Part shown: piece by piece, positions 17,454-25,679 of the stretch
How the letters are laid out: every line of letters begins with the position of its first letter
Position numbering within the stretch: the first letter of the stretch is position 1
Assembly: GCA_913020705.1 (NCBI GenBank)
Contig: CAJWBY010000038.1
Coordinates: 1 to 29,439 of the forward strand
DNA: 29,439 bases
Direction of reading: 5' to 3'
DNA from: an uncultured Colwellia sp.
GTDB lineage: Bacteria; Pseudomonadota; Gammaproteobacteria; Enterobacterales; Alteromonadaceae
Notes under the pieces: generated by a model
What the model saw: the letters and a program-made list of their open reading frames with translations, nothing else
Told to the model about the DNA's origin: nothing
Database searches by the model: none
Program-made: the position numbers and the translations under genes

Positions 17454-18569
17454 CTAGCTATTAACTTGTTCCTGAGCAAGATTCCGCTTTTCAGAAGTAA
17501 CTGCATTAATAAGATCACTCTCAAACAAAGTTGCAGCATCATCCCATGTATAACGATGAGCATGTTTATAGGCAGCATTTGAGAACTTTAGCCAGTCTAC
17601 TTCGTTAAAATCAAATAACTTTAATACTGCTCTTGTCAAAGCATCAATATCATTAACATCACAGAGGTATCCATTTTTCCCATCTGTTATTATATCTTCT
17701 GGCCCACCACATTTTGTCGATACAACGGGTGTCCTACAGGCCATCGCCTCTAAGACCGTTAAGCCAAACCCTTCACTGAGACTACAACACAGCCATACAT
17801 CACATTGAGCATATAATTTACTGATCTCGTTTTGCTCTGGTCGAACATGTAACTCTACGTAGTCTGGAAGAATAATTTTTTCAGGCTTATGTGAACCAAA
17901 ACCTATCACCCTAAGCTCATGAAACTGCATTCTCACTTTCTCAATAACATCGAGTGCCACACCGACACCTTTAAATGATACTTCTGAAAATAAAAACCCA
18001 ATTGTAGGTCTATTTTGCTTACCTCGTTTCTCAGCAAAAAATTTGTTCAGCTCTACACTATTTGGCACCAAAGAAACATCAGCTGCATTATATTTTTTCT
18101 CCAATAGCTCAACCAACCACCTTGCAATAGTAATTTTATGTAACGGCATTTGATATGTTCTTTCAACTCTTTCTATCGGTAACCAATCATGTGTTTCATG
18201 GTGTTGTATAAAATAAACCTTATGCCCTTTACTTAAGGGTAAGTTATTTACCCATTCAGCTGTTTCCCACCATGTAGCAATCACAACGTCGGCATCAGGT
18301 ATATCAGCTGCAGTTATTGGTCCTGATCCCGCAACCTGACATACACCAAAATTTACATTTTCAAAATAGGTTAGGTCTTTTGTGATGTCCCTTTTCCCAC
18401 ATACCCAACTGAGTAGTGACTTTATTTTTTGCTTTATTGTTTGTCTAACTTTTTGGGGAGAAACAATAACCACCTCATGTCCTCTATCAGTAAGATTATG
18501 AGCATAAATAGAAACAACTCTAAGACCTCCCGATAGGTTTAACTCTGGCACAATAAATGTAATCTTCAT
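17454..18569 (-). CDS. Family 4 glycosyltransferase
   Basis: A 371-residue GT-B enzyme that starts with KITFIVPELNLSGGLRVVSIYAHNL, the acceptor-domain beta strand and glycine loop of GT4. Its C-terminal donor domain contains CDVWLCCSLSEGFGLTVLEAMACRTPVV, the E-x7-E motif region, and CGGPEDII. It presumably extends the EPS repeat unit on the cytoplasmic face. The open frame extends upstream to 18644, but the ATG at 18569 is chosen because it overlaps the Wzx stop by four nt (ATGA) and gives the normal family N-terminus. The donor sugar (GDP-mannose is available in this locus) is not determinable. Confidence 0.87.
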   Translation of the reverse strand: MKITFIVPELNLSGGLRVVSIYAHNLTDRGHEVVIVSPQKVRQTIKQKIKSLLSWVCGKRDITKDLTYFENVNFGVCQVAGSGPITAADIPDADVVIATWWETAEWVNNLPLSKGHKVYFIQHHETHDWLPIERVERTYQMPLHKITIARWLVELLEKKYNAADVSLVPNSVELNKFFAEKRGKQNRPTIGFLFSEVSFKGVGVALDVIEKVRMQFHELRVIGFGSHKPEKIILPDYVELHVRPEQNEISKLYAQCDVWLCCSLSEGFGLTVLEAMACRTPVVSTKCGGPEDIITDGKNGYLCDVNDIDALTRAVLKLFDFNEVDWLKFSNAAYKHAHRYTWDDAATLFESDLINAVTSEKRNLAQEQVNS

Positions 18570-19912
18570 TCCATGACAACCTTTAATAAGGTGCCAGTGA
18601 ATGCTCCTATAAAAATCATTGGAATCATGATTACTTCTCTCCAAATATCAAGAAATAAATATTTCTTCATTAGAACCATTGAGACAATTGCCCTGATAAA
18701 AGGAAATACTGAAATAGCTAAAATGGTGCCAAATATCCCAAACAAGTAAAATACCAAAGGCACAATTAGATAAAAACATATCACTTGAATTGCTATAAGT
18801 ATCATCTCAATTTTTGGTTTTCCGGTTGCTAAGAAACATTGACTAGCAAGGAACCACCCAACCCAAATGAGAGATAATGACAATAACTCTAACATCCAAC
18901 CCGCTTCGCTGTATCTTGAGTCATAAAGCAAATCAATTATCAAACTACCTGTTACAAATAAGAAGCCAGCAGCAAACATCGCAATGGCATCAATTTTTAT
19001 TCGCAGTTTATAATAAACACTCTTCAGATCCAGTTCATTTTCTCTAACCGCTTTACTTAGTAAAGGGTAAAAAACTGAACTAATTAACTTTAAAAGTATA
19101 TCTTTTGATGCTGATGCTAACAAAAATGCTATAAAGTAGTGCCCCAGTGTTTCTGAGCTTATTAAACCACCTAGTAATAACCTATCACCCTGATTTAATA
19201 AGAAACCCAATATTGATGACACAAAAATCCATTTCCCAAAATGGATAATTTCTATAACTGCTGTTTTATCCCAGTACAACCTACATTTCGGCCCAATCCA
19301 CCGAGTATGAGATATAAGCATTTTAACGACCGAACTAACGATGGCACCTATAACTAATGCCCAAACATTATGATATATGGCAGCCCAAATGATCATGAAT
19401 GTAATACCAGCTACATGACTGACAACATCTAAGGTAACCACTTTCGCAAGGTCAAGGTTTCGATTTAACAACATTAAATGAATCGAATTAAAACCATCTA
19501 TAACTGCTATCACAGAAATGACAGCTAAAATTAGTGGTAACTCTTTATCACCGTACGATGTTTCAGGAGAGAGATAACCCAGCTGCCCAAAATAGTAAAA
19601 AGCAAAACTAATAACCAGCACGATGACAAAAATAAGAACACCTCTTACTATTTGTATCGTCCATGCTGTTTGTAGATACTCAGGCTCTCCGCCTCGTTTG
19701 CTATGGATTACGTTTTGAAGCAAGCCGATATCAGAAAACATGGCTAGCCCGGTCATAATAATAGTAACTATTGCCATAAGACCGAACATTTCAGGCATAA
19801 GTAATCGAGTTAAAATTAAATTACTGCCAAAACGAATAGCTTGGGTGAAGATATGACTGAGTGCTACATAGCTTCCTGCATTACGAGCTTTACTTCTCAA
19901 TTCACCTTGCAT
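18566..19912 (-). CDS. Wzx-type polysaccharide flippase
   Basis: A 448-residue membrane protein with 12-14 hydrophobic helices and the N-terminal pattern of the polysaccharide transporter family (SYVALSHIFTQAIRFGSNLILTRLL followed by FGLMAIV). It would flip undecaprenyl-linked repeat units to the periplasmic face. Its stop overlaps the start of the GT4 gene. It lies between the ATPase and glycosyltransferase genes in the same direction, the expected place in a Wzx/Wzy-dependent locus. Confidence 0.87.
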   Translation of the reverse strand: MQGELRSKARNAGSYVALSHIFTQAIRFGSNLILTRLLMPEMFGLMAIVTIIMTGLAMFSDIGLLQNVIHSKRGGEPEYLQTAWTIQIVRGVLIFVIVLVISFAFYYFGQLGYLSPETSYGDKELPLILAVISVIAVIDGFNSIHLMLLNRNLDLAKVVTLDVVSHVAGITFMIIWAAIYHNVWALVIGAIVSSVVKMLISHTRWIGPKCRLYWDKTAVIEIIHFGKWIFVSSILGFLLNQGDRLLLGGLISSETLGHYFIAFLLASASKDILLKLISSVFYPLLSKAVRENELDLKSVYYKLRIKIDAIAMFAAGFLFVTGSLIIDLLYDSRYSEAGWMLELLSLSLIWVGWFLASQCFLATGKPKIEMILIAIQVICFYLIVPLVFYLFGIFGTILAISVFPFIRAIVSMVLMKKYLFLDIWREVIMIPMIFIGAFTGTLLKVVME

Positions 19913-19989
19913 ATTTTATTTTCATTCGCAGCAGCTATTTACTTATAATTGATGTGAAGAGCCGTCACTAATTTTTTTCTTCCACATTC

Positions 19990-20889
19990 TTAATGAAATT
20001 CTATTAACGTTATATCGAATGCTTCGAATAACCACTCTTTTACTTTTATAACGTCAGGATTTATAGCTTGAGATGGCTTAATAATTCTTGATGTATTTTT
20101 TTCTGCCATCATCGCCATCACGGTATTCGCATTCACAGTCTTTTTGTCATCAGAAAATGCATAAACCAAGGCAAAATCACACAGGTTATTTATTTTCCTT
20201 GGTACACCTTCACTGTAACAATAGATAGCTGCACAGGCTTCTTTTCTAAAGATTTTTCGTGATGCCCCTGCCACTTTCAATCGATGTTCAATATATTTTT
20301 TAGTTTGTGGAAAATCGAGAGTTCCAAGGTGAAACTCAACACCAATTCGCTGGGCAAACTGCTCCAACTCCGGCTGGTTTAATTTTTCAACCAATTCTGG
20401 TTGCCCTGTCAAAATCAGCTGTAAAAAGATGTCAGAATCTATATTTACATTCGATAACAAGCGTAACTCTTCCAAGGATATCACTGAAAGGTTTTGTGCT
20501 TCATCAACAATCAATACAACCCGTTTTCCTTGCGCATGTTGATCTATTACAAAATTGATATAGTCACGATAACGACCTGCATTATCAGTCGCCTTAGATT
20601 CAATTTCTAATGCATCTAATACCCAGACCATTAATTCTCCAAATGACTCATGAGTATTATTAACCAAACCAATAACACAATCATCATCAATCTTATTTAA
20701 TAAGCTACGAATTAAAGTGGTTTTTCCTGCCCCTATTTCACCCGTCACAACGGTAAACCCAGCATGACTCATCAAACCATACTCCAGCATGGTGAGTGCT
20801 TTTTTATGATTAGGACTCAGGTATAAAAATGATGGGTCCGGCACCAGATTAAAAGGTTTTTGCTGCAAGCCAAAATGTTCGGTATACAT
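19990..20889 (-). CDS. PEP-CTERM/EPS-locus ATPase, GspA/ExeA-like
   Basis: A 299-residue AAA-type ATPase beginning YTEHFGLQQKPFNLVPDPSFLYLS, the signature of the GspA/ExeA-like group found in exosortase-EPS loci. The Walker A loop is GEIGAGKTT (50-58), Walker B is VVLIVDEAQ (124-132), and a sensor-like LILTGQPEL follows. Unlike ExeA it is short, with no transmembrane or peptidoglycan-binding part. It is cytoplasmic; its role in EPS assembly is unproven, presumably energising or gating export. It is 9 nt from the kinase gene upstream. Confidence 0.88.
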   Translation of the reverse strand: MYTEHFGLQQKPFNLVPDPSFLYLSPNHKKALTMLEYGLMSHAGFTVVTGEIGAGKTTLIRSLLNKIDDDCVIGLVNNTHESFGELMVWVLDALEIESKATDNAGRYRDYINFVIDQHAQGKRVVLIVDEAQNLSVISLEELRLLSNVNIDSDIFLQLILTGQPELVEKLNQPELEQFAQRIGVEFHLGTLDFPQTKKYIEHRLKVAGASRKIFRKEACAAIYCYSEGVPRKINNLCDFALVYAFSDDKKTVNANTVMAMMAEKNTSRIIKPSQAINPDVIKVKEWLFEAFDITLIEFH

Positions 20890-20898
20890 AATTATTTC

Positions 20899-21738
20899 TT
20901 AATAATATTGGTGTATTGGTGGTTTGTCTGATTTATTTAGCACCGTTCCTATCAGATGATGCCCTTCAAGTAATTGCATTGACCTTGTGATCTCCGCCTC
21001 TTTATTTTTGCCATCTTCTAACACTAACAGTGTGGCATCAAAGTAATTGGTCGACAACAACACATCGTCTGTCTGTAATATGGGGGGCGCATCAAAAATA
21101 ATAATCCGTGACTCATATTGTGTTCTTAGCTCTGCTATTAACTCAGCCATTTTAGGACTTGATAGTAACTCTGCCGAATTTTCTGCTCTACCTACTCCCG
21201 GCAATACAACCATGCGTTTAATACCAGGGTTAATCAATACGTCTCGCAATTCTATATTTTGCTCAAGATAGTCTTTTAAACCAGACTGAGCATTCAAACT
21301 GAAATATTGATTGATACTTGGATTACGCAAGTCCATATCAACAAGCAAAACCGTTTGATTAAGTTCCATTGCCATTGCAACAGCTAAATTTGATGCCACT
21401 AACGATTTCCCCTCTTCTGCAGTCGGCGAGGTGATCGCCAATGTTTTCCAATCATTATCACGCATCTTTTTCAAGATCTGAGTACGTAACATTCTAAACA
21501 CCGCTGATTGAGGATTGTTATATAAACCGGCTATAACTCGTTGCCTCTCTAGTGATTCACGCGATAACTCGACAATTTTTGTCTGTGTATATGAAATATC
21601 ATCAATGGGAGGCTGTAATGGATCTTTGGCCTTTGTTGGTTTTGATTGCTTAGCAATGTCAGTTTGTGACTGCAAAGATTGGGCTTTATGTTTATGTTTT
21701 TCTTTTGCCTTGTCTAGGGCTTTTTGAATTCTATCCAT
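20899..21738 (-). CDS. EPS-locus tyrosine autokinase (CpsD/BY-kinase family)
   Basis: A 279-residue cytoplasmic bacterial tyrosine kinase. After a basic, Gln/Lys-rich N-terminus come Walker A SPTAEEGKS (104-112), Walker A' VLLVDMDLRNP (130-140) and Walker B IIIFDAPP (212-219). Such kinases act with the Wzz-type co-polymerase encoded next to them to control chain length. The C-terminus ends in HQYY, so only one pair of tyrosines is available for autophosphorylation, fewer than the clusters of well-studied relatives. Confidence 0.9.
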   Translation of the reverse strand: MDRIQKALDKAKEKHKHKAQSLQSQTDIAKQSKPTKAKDPLQPPIDDISYTQTKIVELSRESLERQRVIAGLYNNPQSAVFRMLRTQILKKMRDNDWKTLAITSPTAEEGKSLVASNLAVAMAMELNQTVLLVDMDLRNPSINQYFSLNAQSGLKDYLEQNIELRDVLINPGIKRMVVLPGVGRAENSAELLSSPKMAELIAELRTQYESRIIIFDAPPILQTDDVLLSTNYFDATLLVLEDGKNKEAEITRSMQLLEGHHLIGTVLNKSDKPPIHQYY

Positions 21739-21762
21739 TATTTATACGACCTATGATATCCA

Positions 21763-23547
21763 TTATAACAAGCTGACTTTACGCATGACTTTAAACCATA
21801 GAACTTCTAAATCCATTATCCAGTAATGAAAACTAGCTATCAGCAATAAAAATAAAATAAGGGCCAATAATATCATTCTATTTCGATTGCGTTTTTTTCG
21901 TTTTAAATCTTGCTCTGTCGTAATTATTGGAAGCACAACTAATGGAGCAAGTCCGGTAATACGGGTAATTTCATTATAACCTCGCACTCCTCCAAACAGC
22001 ATTTCTGCCAATAATGCTAAGCCTAACCCGGTACCAATTGAAACGACCACACCAATTGCAAGTATTTTGGGACGGTTGGGCTTTTCAGCTTCAGTAGGTA
22101 CCAGCGGTGGCTCAATTAAAGTAAAACTCTCCCCCTTATTCTCGGACTCAAGATTCTGAGCTAACTCAGCTTCAAGTTGCTTTGCTCGCAACTCTTTATA
22201 TTTTGCTAAGTTATTGGCATGATCTCGAATTAGATCGTCATGTGCCCGTTGAACTTGATGTGTTCGTACTACGCGCTGCTCAAAGTCTGCCAGTTTCGTC
22301 TCCACCTCAACTTGTCTACTTCTCAAACGAACAGTCTCACGCTCCGAAGAATCAATTTTAGAATTCAGCTGTAAATAAATTGGGTTGTGTATAGGATTCA
22401 ACTGGTCGCTTTTATTATCACTAAGCTTTACATCTGATACTTTTGTATCAAGTTTTTTGAGTTGTGATTGTATTGTTTCAACTTGGGCTAGCAACGCTTT
22501 CACATCTGGGTGGTTTGAGGCATAACGCTGCTGCAACTCTAGAAGTTGTTGCTTAACTAGTCTCAGCTCTACTGTCAGCTCATCTTTATTCGACGAGTCT
22601 ATCCCCAACTCTGTTTCTAAACTTTTAATTTGTCGTTTAAGCTGAATCACGTCTGGATGATTAGATGAGTATTTTGCATTTAAACGACTGTAATCAATTT
22701 TAGTCTGTATTAATTGGCTCTCAATTGATGGTGACTGCCGATCATTCCCATTCCCTATCAATGGTGATGACGCTAAGTAAGTTTGCAGATTAGCTTGCTC
22801 TAAGGTCATCGTTGTAATTTGATCTTTAAGCGTCATAATCTGATTTCGATTTACAGTAAGTTCATCCTGCAACCGCTCTACAGATGTCAGATTAAATTGT
22901 AATAATTCTGGCAAGCTGTCACTGTATTCATCCTTAAACTCAGCAATTTTCTTTTCTAATAACTGTATCTTACGTTGGAATTTATTGGCCTCTTCTTCTA
23001 AAAACGCCTGTGTTTCACTTGCTCGTTCTGTACGAGTACGTACATTTTCAGTGAGAAACTTGGTTACCAATTCATTAGCAACTTTTTGAGAAAACTCTGA
23101 TGATTTATCCAAAAATGACACAGTAAAAGCTATGCTGGCATGTTTGGAACGGCCACTTCTAGGATCAGTAACAGTCGCATCAACCATTTCCACAACCATA
23201 TTTTCACGAAATAGGTCGACAATCTCCGAGGGGGGGGACTTTCTGCGCTCATTAGGATATAGATTATATTTATTGACTATGCGCATAACGTTGGAGGTAG
23301 TAATAATCCGTTGTTTGATTATTTCAATACGTTGATCGGCATAACTGGTCACGGTTGATCGCACTAAGTCATGAGGAATTTCTTGCGACTCGATCAAAAT
23401 CAAACCTTCTGACTTATAGGTCGCCGGCAACAAATAAGCTACTGCAGCACTTACAACAATCAATATTAATGCTGGAATGATCACTAAATATTTGTGCCGT
23501 CTAAATATATCTAGATAATCCCCTAAACTTTTTACTTCTTCTTCCAT
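21763..23547 (-). CDS. Wzz/GumC-like polysaccharide co-polymerase
   Basis: A 594-residue chain-length determinant of the exosortase-EPS type. A first membrane helix (about 20-41) follows the typical LGDYLDIFRRHKYLVI opening; a long periplasmic coiled-coil region runs from about 180 to 470; a second helix lies at 495-518 after a Pro-rich segment (PPLVPTEAEKPNRPK). An additional hydrophobic helix at about 559-577 lies near the end, unlike the classical two-helix topology. The motif Y(S/A)SNHPDV occurs twice, 49 residues apart, suggesting an internal duplication. An 8-nt C tract codes for Ser104-Pro-Pro. It is next to its presumed kinase partner. Confidence 0.9.
   Translation of the reverse strand: MEEEVKSLGDYLDIFRRHKYLVIIPALILIVVSAAVAYLLPATYKSEGLILIESQEIPHDLVRSTVTSYADQRIEIIKQRIITTSNVMRIVNKYNLYPNERRKSPPSEIVDLFRENMVVEMVDATVTDPRSGRSKHASIAFTVSFLDKSSEFSQKVANELVTKFLTENVRTRTERASETQAFLEEEANKFQRKIQLLEKKIAEFKDEYSDSLPELLQFNLTSVERLQDELTVNRNQIMTLKDQITTMTLEQANLQTYLASSPLIGNGNDRQSPSIESQLIQTKIDYSRLNAKYSSNHPDVIQLKRQIKSLETELGIDSSNKDELTVELRLVKQQLLELQQRYASNHPDVKALLAQVETIQSQLKKLDTKVSDVKLSDNKSDQLNPIHNPIYLQLNSKIDSSERETVRLRSRQVEVETKLADFEQRVVRTHQVQRAHDDLIRDHANNLAKYKELRAKQLEAELAQNLESENKGESFTLIEPPLVPTEAEKPNRPKILAIGVVVSIGTGLGLALLAEMLFGGVRGYNEITRITGLAPLVVLPIITTEQDLKRKKRNRNRMILLALILFLLLIASFHYWIMDLEVLWFKVMRKVSLL
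22501..22671 (-). repeat. Duplicated SNHPDV motif in the Wzz coiled coil
   Basis: Codons 293-300 (YSSNHPDV) and 342-349 (YASNHPDV), each followed by a similar Leu/Gln-rich helix, mark the start of two related segments of about 49 residues. GumC/Wzz proteins normally carry one such HP motif. Confidence 0.6.
23230..23237. repeat. 8-nt G/C homopolymer tract in wzz gene
   Basis: Eight G on the plus strand (coding strand TCC CCC CCC, Ser-Pro-Pro at 104-106). The frame is open at this length; slippage would truncate the protein early in the periplasmic domain. Confidence 0.9.
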
Positions 23548-23562
23548 TGTATTCTCTACAGA

Positions 23563-24720
23563 TTAACGTGAGGCGCGTAGGCCTTCATCCCAGTCATAAG
23601 TTAAGGTTAACATTACCGCATTGCTATCCACATCATCTTGATCCGATTCATTTTGTTGGCGGTAATTATAACTAAAATCAAGTCCAACATTACGCTCAAA
23701 CTGCCAGCGTAAAGAAGGTGAAAAGTTAATATTTTCACGTTTTTCATTACTATCATCTAATGCCGATGTTGTCTCCTGATAACTAGCACGAATACTTGCA
23801 GTTAATGTTTCACTCAAGTTTCTTGACCAATTGATATTGACGCCCAGTTGCTCATCAACTTCACCAGTACTAGAAGGAGATAATGTTCGATTTGCACCTA
23901 TCGTTAGGCTGTCTATTTCACCTTGTTTTTTCAAAGAAAAATCAAATGCAGAACCAGTATTTGTATTTTTTTCTTTATTTCTAGCACTATCAGTATCTTC
24001 ACTTTTTAAATGGCGCACGCCAATCCTACCATCGACTTGCCATTCTTCTGTCCACTGGTAATTAACCGTTAATGAAAGGTTGTAATTATCATTCTCCGAT
24101 GTTCTGGTTGGCCCATCAGCTTGATAATTATATACGGCAGCAGATAATCCACCACTCAACCGTTCAGTATATTGATGTTGCCAAGCTGTGGTTAGTGATT
24201 TTGTTTCATTATCATCATAGTCAGTTGTTGAATAGTTTCTTTCAGAATAACTGCCATTAACAGATAAACTATCACGTTCCGTTAATTGATAGCTATACGA
24301 CGGAGCAATTGATTTTGTGGTCACGATAGACTGAGTAGTAAAATCACCAGTATCATCTGCTGCATCCGTGCGCGTTGAATCTTCAACATAGCTTGCAGAT
24401 AATCCCCATTCACTTCTTTCAGTTTGATGTTGAGTCTGAGCTTGAATAAACGGATTTTCTGTATCTAATTCAGACAGTGACATATACCGATCTATTTTGT
24501 ATCCCACACTTATCGAGCTTGCTGAATTTTCTAGTGCGTGTCCCATTACGGTAGTTGGTCTGATCGCAAAATGAAAACTATCTTGCTTATCTTCCTCCAT
24601 AAGTACGTTATCGTCGTACTGTATGGACGGATTTGCATTAGCCGTTATTGTCCACTCTGCAGCGTGTAAAACTGACATCGCAACTAGGCTTGCCAGTAAT
24701 AATAGTAAAGATTGATACAT
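23563..24720 (-). CDS. Outer-membrane beta-barrel protein of the EPS/PEP-CTERM locus
   Basis: A 385-residue exported protein: signal peptide to about residue 20 (VLHA/AEW), then a succession of amphipathic beta strands rich in alternating polar and aromatic residues (for example SLTVNYQWTEEWQVDGRIGVR). It ends in LTLTYDWDEGLRASR. This matches the putative beta-barrel family encoded beside Wzz and the export protein in exosortase-EPS loci. It is a likely outer-membrane porin for EPS, since the neighbouring export protein lacks the Wza-type C-terminal helix. The ATG at 24720 is preferred over a TTG two codons upstream. The exact family was assigned from context and pattern only. Confidence 0.8.
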   Translation of the reverse strand: MYQSLLLLLASLVAMSVLHAAEWTITANANPSIQYDDNVLMEEDKQDSFHFAIRPTTVMGHALENSASSISVGYKIDRYMSLSELDTENPFIQAQTQHQTERSEWGLSASYVEDSTRTDAADDTGDFTTQSIVTTKSIAPSYSYQLTERDSLSVNGSYSERNYSTTDYDDNETKSLTTAWQHQYTERLSGGLSAAVYNYQADGPTRTSENDNYNLSLTVNYQWTEEWQVDGRIGVRHLKSEDTDSARNKEKNTNTGSAFDFSLKKQGEIDSLTIGANRTLSPSSTGEVDEQLGVNINWSRNLSETLTASIRASYQETTSALDDSNEKRENINFSPSLRWQFERNVGLDFSYNYRQQNESDQDDVDSNAVMLTLTYDWDEGLRASR

Positions 24721-24732
24721 GTACAACTTTAG

Positions 24733-25290
24733 TTATGGAATAACAATAACGTCACCGCTTTTAAGCATAATATTAGTAATGAGATCCTGACCTTTTTTAA
24801 TTGCAGCATAACGTACAGACAAAACCTGCTGTTTCTCTCCGCTGCGTCGCAATACAATAATGTCATTTTCTTTAGCGTACGGTGATAAACCACCAGCCAA
24901 ACTTAATGCTTGTATCGCATCAATCGGTTGGTTCATTACAAAAATACCCGGGTTTGTTACTTTGCCAAGAATATGAATGGTATTACCACTAACACTAGTT
25001 ACTGAAACGGTCACAACTGGGTCAGCCAAATATTCAGTTAGATTTTGTTTTAGTGCAGTTTGTAATTCAGAAACCGTTTTACCTTGAGCCTCCAATTCAC
25101 CTGCAAGTGGAAAAGAAATCATACCATCAGGCAAAACAATTACTTGCTTTTGAAGTGCTTCTTCATTCCAAACAGAAATATTCAATACATCGCCTGCATT
25201 CAATAAATAACGTTCAGCGGCTCTCGCTGTACCCGTAAATAACATAACCATGAAAAAGAGCAAACTTGTACGTAATATCACTGAGAACAT
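24733..25290 (-). CDS. Periplasmic polysaccharide export protein (Wza/EpsE-like)
   Basis: A short export protein: signal peptide ending in TARA/AER, a polysaccharide export (PES) domain beginning YLLNAGDVLNISVWNEEALQKQ, and one SLBB domain (IHILGKVTNPGIF with DAIQALSLAGGLSPYA). There is no lipobox cysteine and no C-terminal amphipathic helix, so it cannot form a Wza-type outer-membrane pore alone and probably works with the barrel protein encoded next. The start at 25290 is chosen for AGGG nine nt upstream; in-frame starts at 25299 (ATG) and 25317 (TTG) exist. Confidence 0.9.
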   Translation of the reverse strand: MFSVILRTSLLFFMVMLFTGTARAAERYLLNAGDVLNISVWNEEALQKQVIVLPDGMISFPLAGELEAQGKTVSELQTALKQNLTEYLADPVVTVSVTSVSGNTIHILGKVTNPGIFVMNQPIDAIQALSLAGGLSPYAKENDIIVLRRSGEKQQVLSVRYAAIKKGQDLITNIMLKSGDVIVIP

Positions 25291-25366
25291 CTTAATCATC
25301 CCTAAATAAATAGCCAAAGCATACCTGATTTTGTTAAAAAAACATTATTACTTTATGCCGCAACAG

Positions 25367-25585
25367 CTATTGTCGATTTGCGACATAAGCCAAAAAAGCA
25401 AGTAGTGCAGGTGAAAATACGAATAATGCAGCGGGAACAGCTGCAGCTTGAACCGTTAATGCAACTGATGTCGGCTTAGCTGATGAAACACCTGCAGCTT
25501 CCAACCTATAGATTTTAGCTGCCAACAAAAAGTATGAAAAGCGAAAACCTTCAACATTTGCAGGACAGCTAGTCGCTACTGACAA
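25367..25585 (-). CDS. Small ORF with degenerate VPLPA/PEP-CTERM-like tail
   Basis: This is a 72-codon frame with a TTG start and no clear ribosome site. Its end, AVPAALFVFSPALLAFLAYVANRQ in two parts (proline/alanine motif plus hydrophobic helix, single Arg), aligns without gaps to the tail of the secreted protein at 5652-6233: P-A, F, P-A-L are shared at the same positions. The N-terminal part has no recognisable signal peptide. It may be a real small exosortase substrate with a different start, or a decayed copy of one. It occupies the only large gap in the long EPS gene series, just before the export protein gene. Confidence 0.4.
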   Translation of the reverse strand: MSVATSCPANVEGFRFSYFLLAAKIYRLEAAGVSSAKPTSVALTVQAAAVPAALFVFSPALLAFLAYVANRQ

Positions 25586-25589
25586 GCCA
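25575..25589 (-). promoter_or_regulatory. Weak sigma-54-like element
   Basis: The minus strand reads TGGCTTGTCAGTAGC, with GG and GC ten nt apart as in -24/-12 promoters. It lacks the AC after TGGC and the TT before GC. RpoN promoters are reported for PEP-CTERM genes in other bacteria, which is why it is listed, but it would start RNA inside the small ORF. Confidence 0.25.
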
Positions 25590-25603
25590 GTTTTGAATTA
25601 CCC

Positions 25604-25628
25604 GCCACATTTCACATGAAATCTTGGC
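25604..25628. repeat. Interrupted dyad, possible operator
   Basis: ATTTCA-CA-TGAAAT (25609-25622) is flanked by GCCA and TGGC, giving a 25-bp two-part inverted repeat. It lies upstream of the small ORF and the export genes, where a regulator binding site would be expected. Confidence 0.4.
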
Positions 25629-25679
25629 AATAATACAGATTAATCACTCTAGGATCAGTAAGTTATCAATTAAATATTA

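Larger units (their letters stand above)
25291..25679. other. Gap between sugar-phosphate transferase and export genes
   Basis: This interruption of about 390 bp in the EPS gene series holds the small VPLPA-like ORF, an extended dyad at 25604-25628 and a weak sigma-54-like element. A TATTAT -10-like hexamer (minus strand, 25635-25630) has no matching -35. A T run follows the small ORF on the minus strand (near 25335-25341) but without a convincing hairpin. An internal promoter or regulatory leader here is plausible. Confidence 0.45.

Noticed and set aside
18570..18644. Upstream extension of the GT4 reading frame
   Set aside because: It overlaps the Wzx gene by about 79 nt and adds a non-homologous N-terminus; the ATG at 18569 gives an ATGA overlap and the normal family start.
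21082..21087. 6-nt G run in the kinase gene
   Set aside because: It is too short to be considered a likely slippage tract.
25500..25660. Possible second GEMM riboswitch before the export genes
   Set aside because: The minus strand has no GAC..AAAGC core, no GNRA-capped stem and no GGGUUG strand in the right order.
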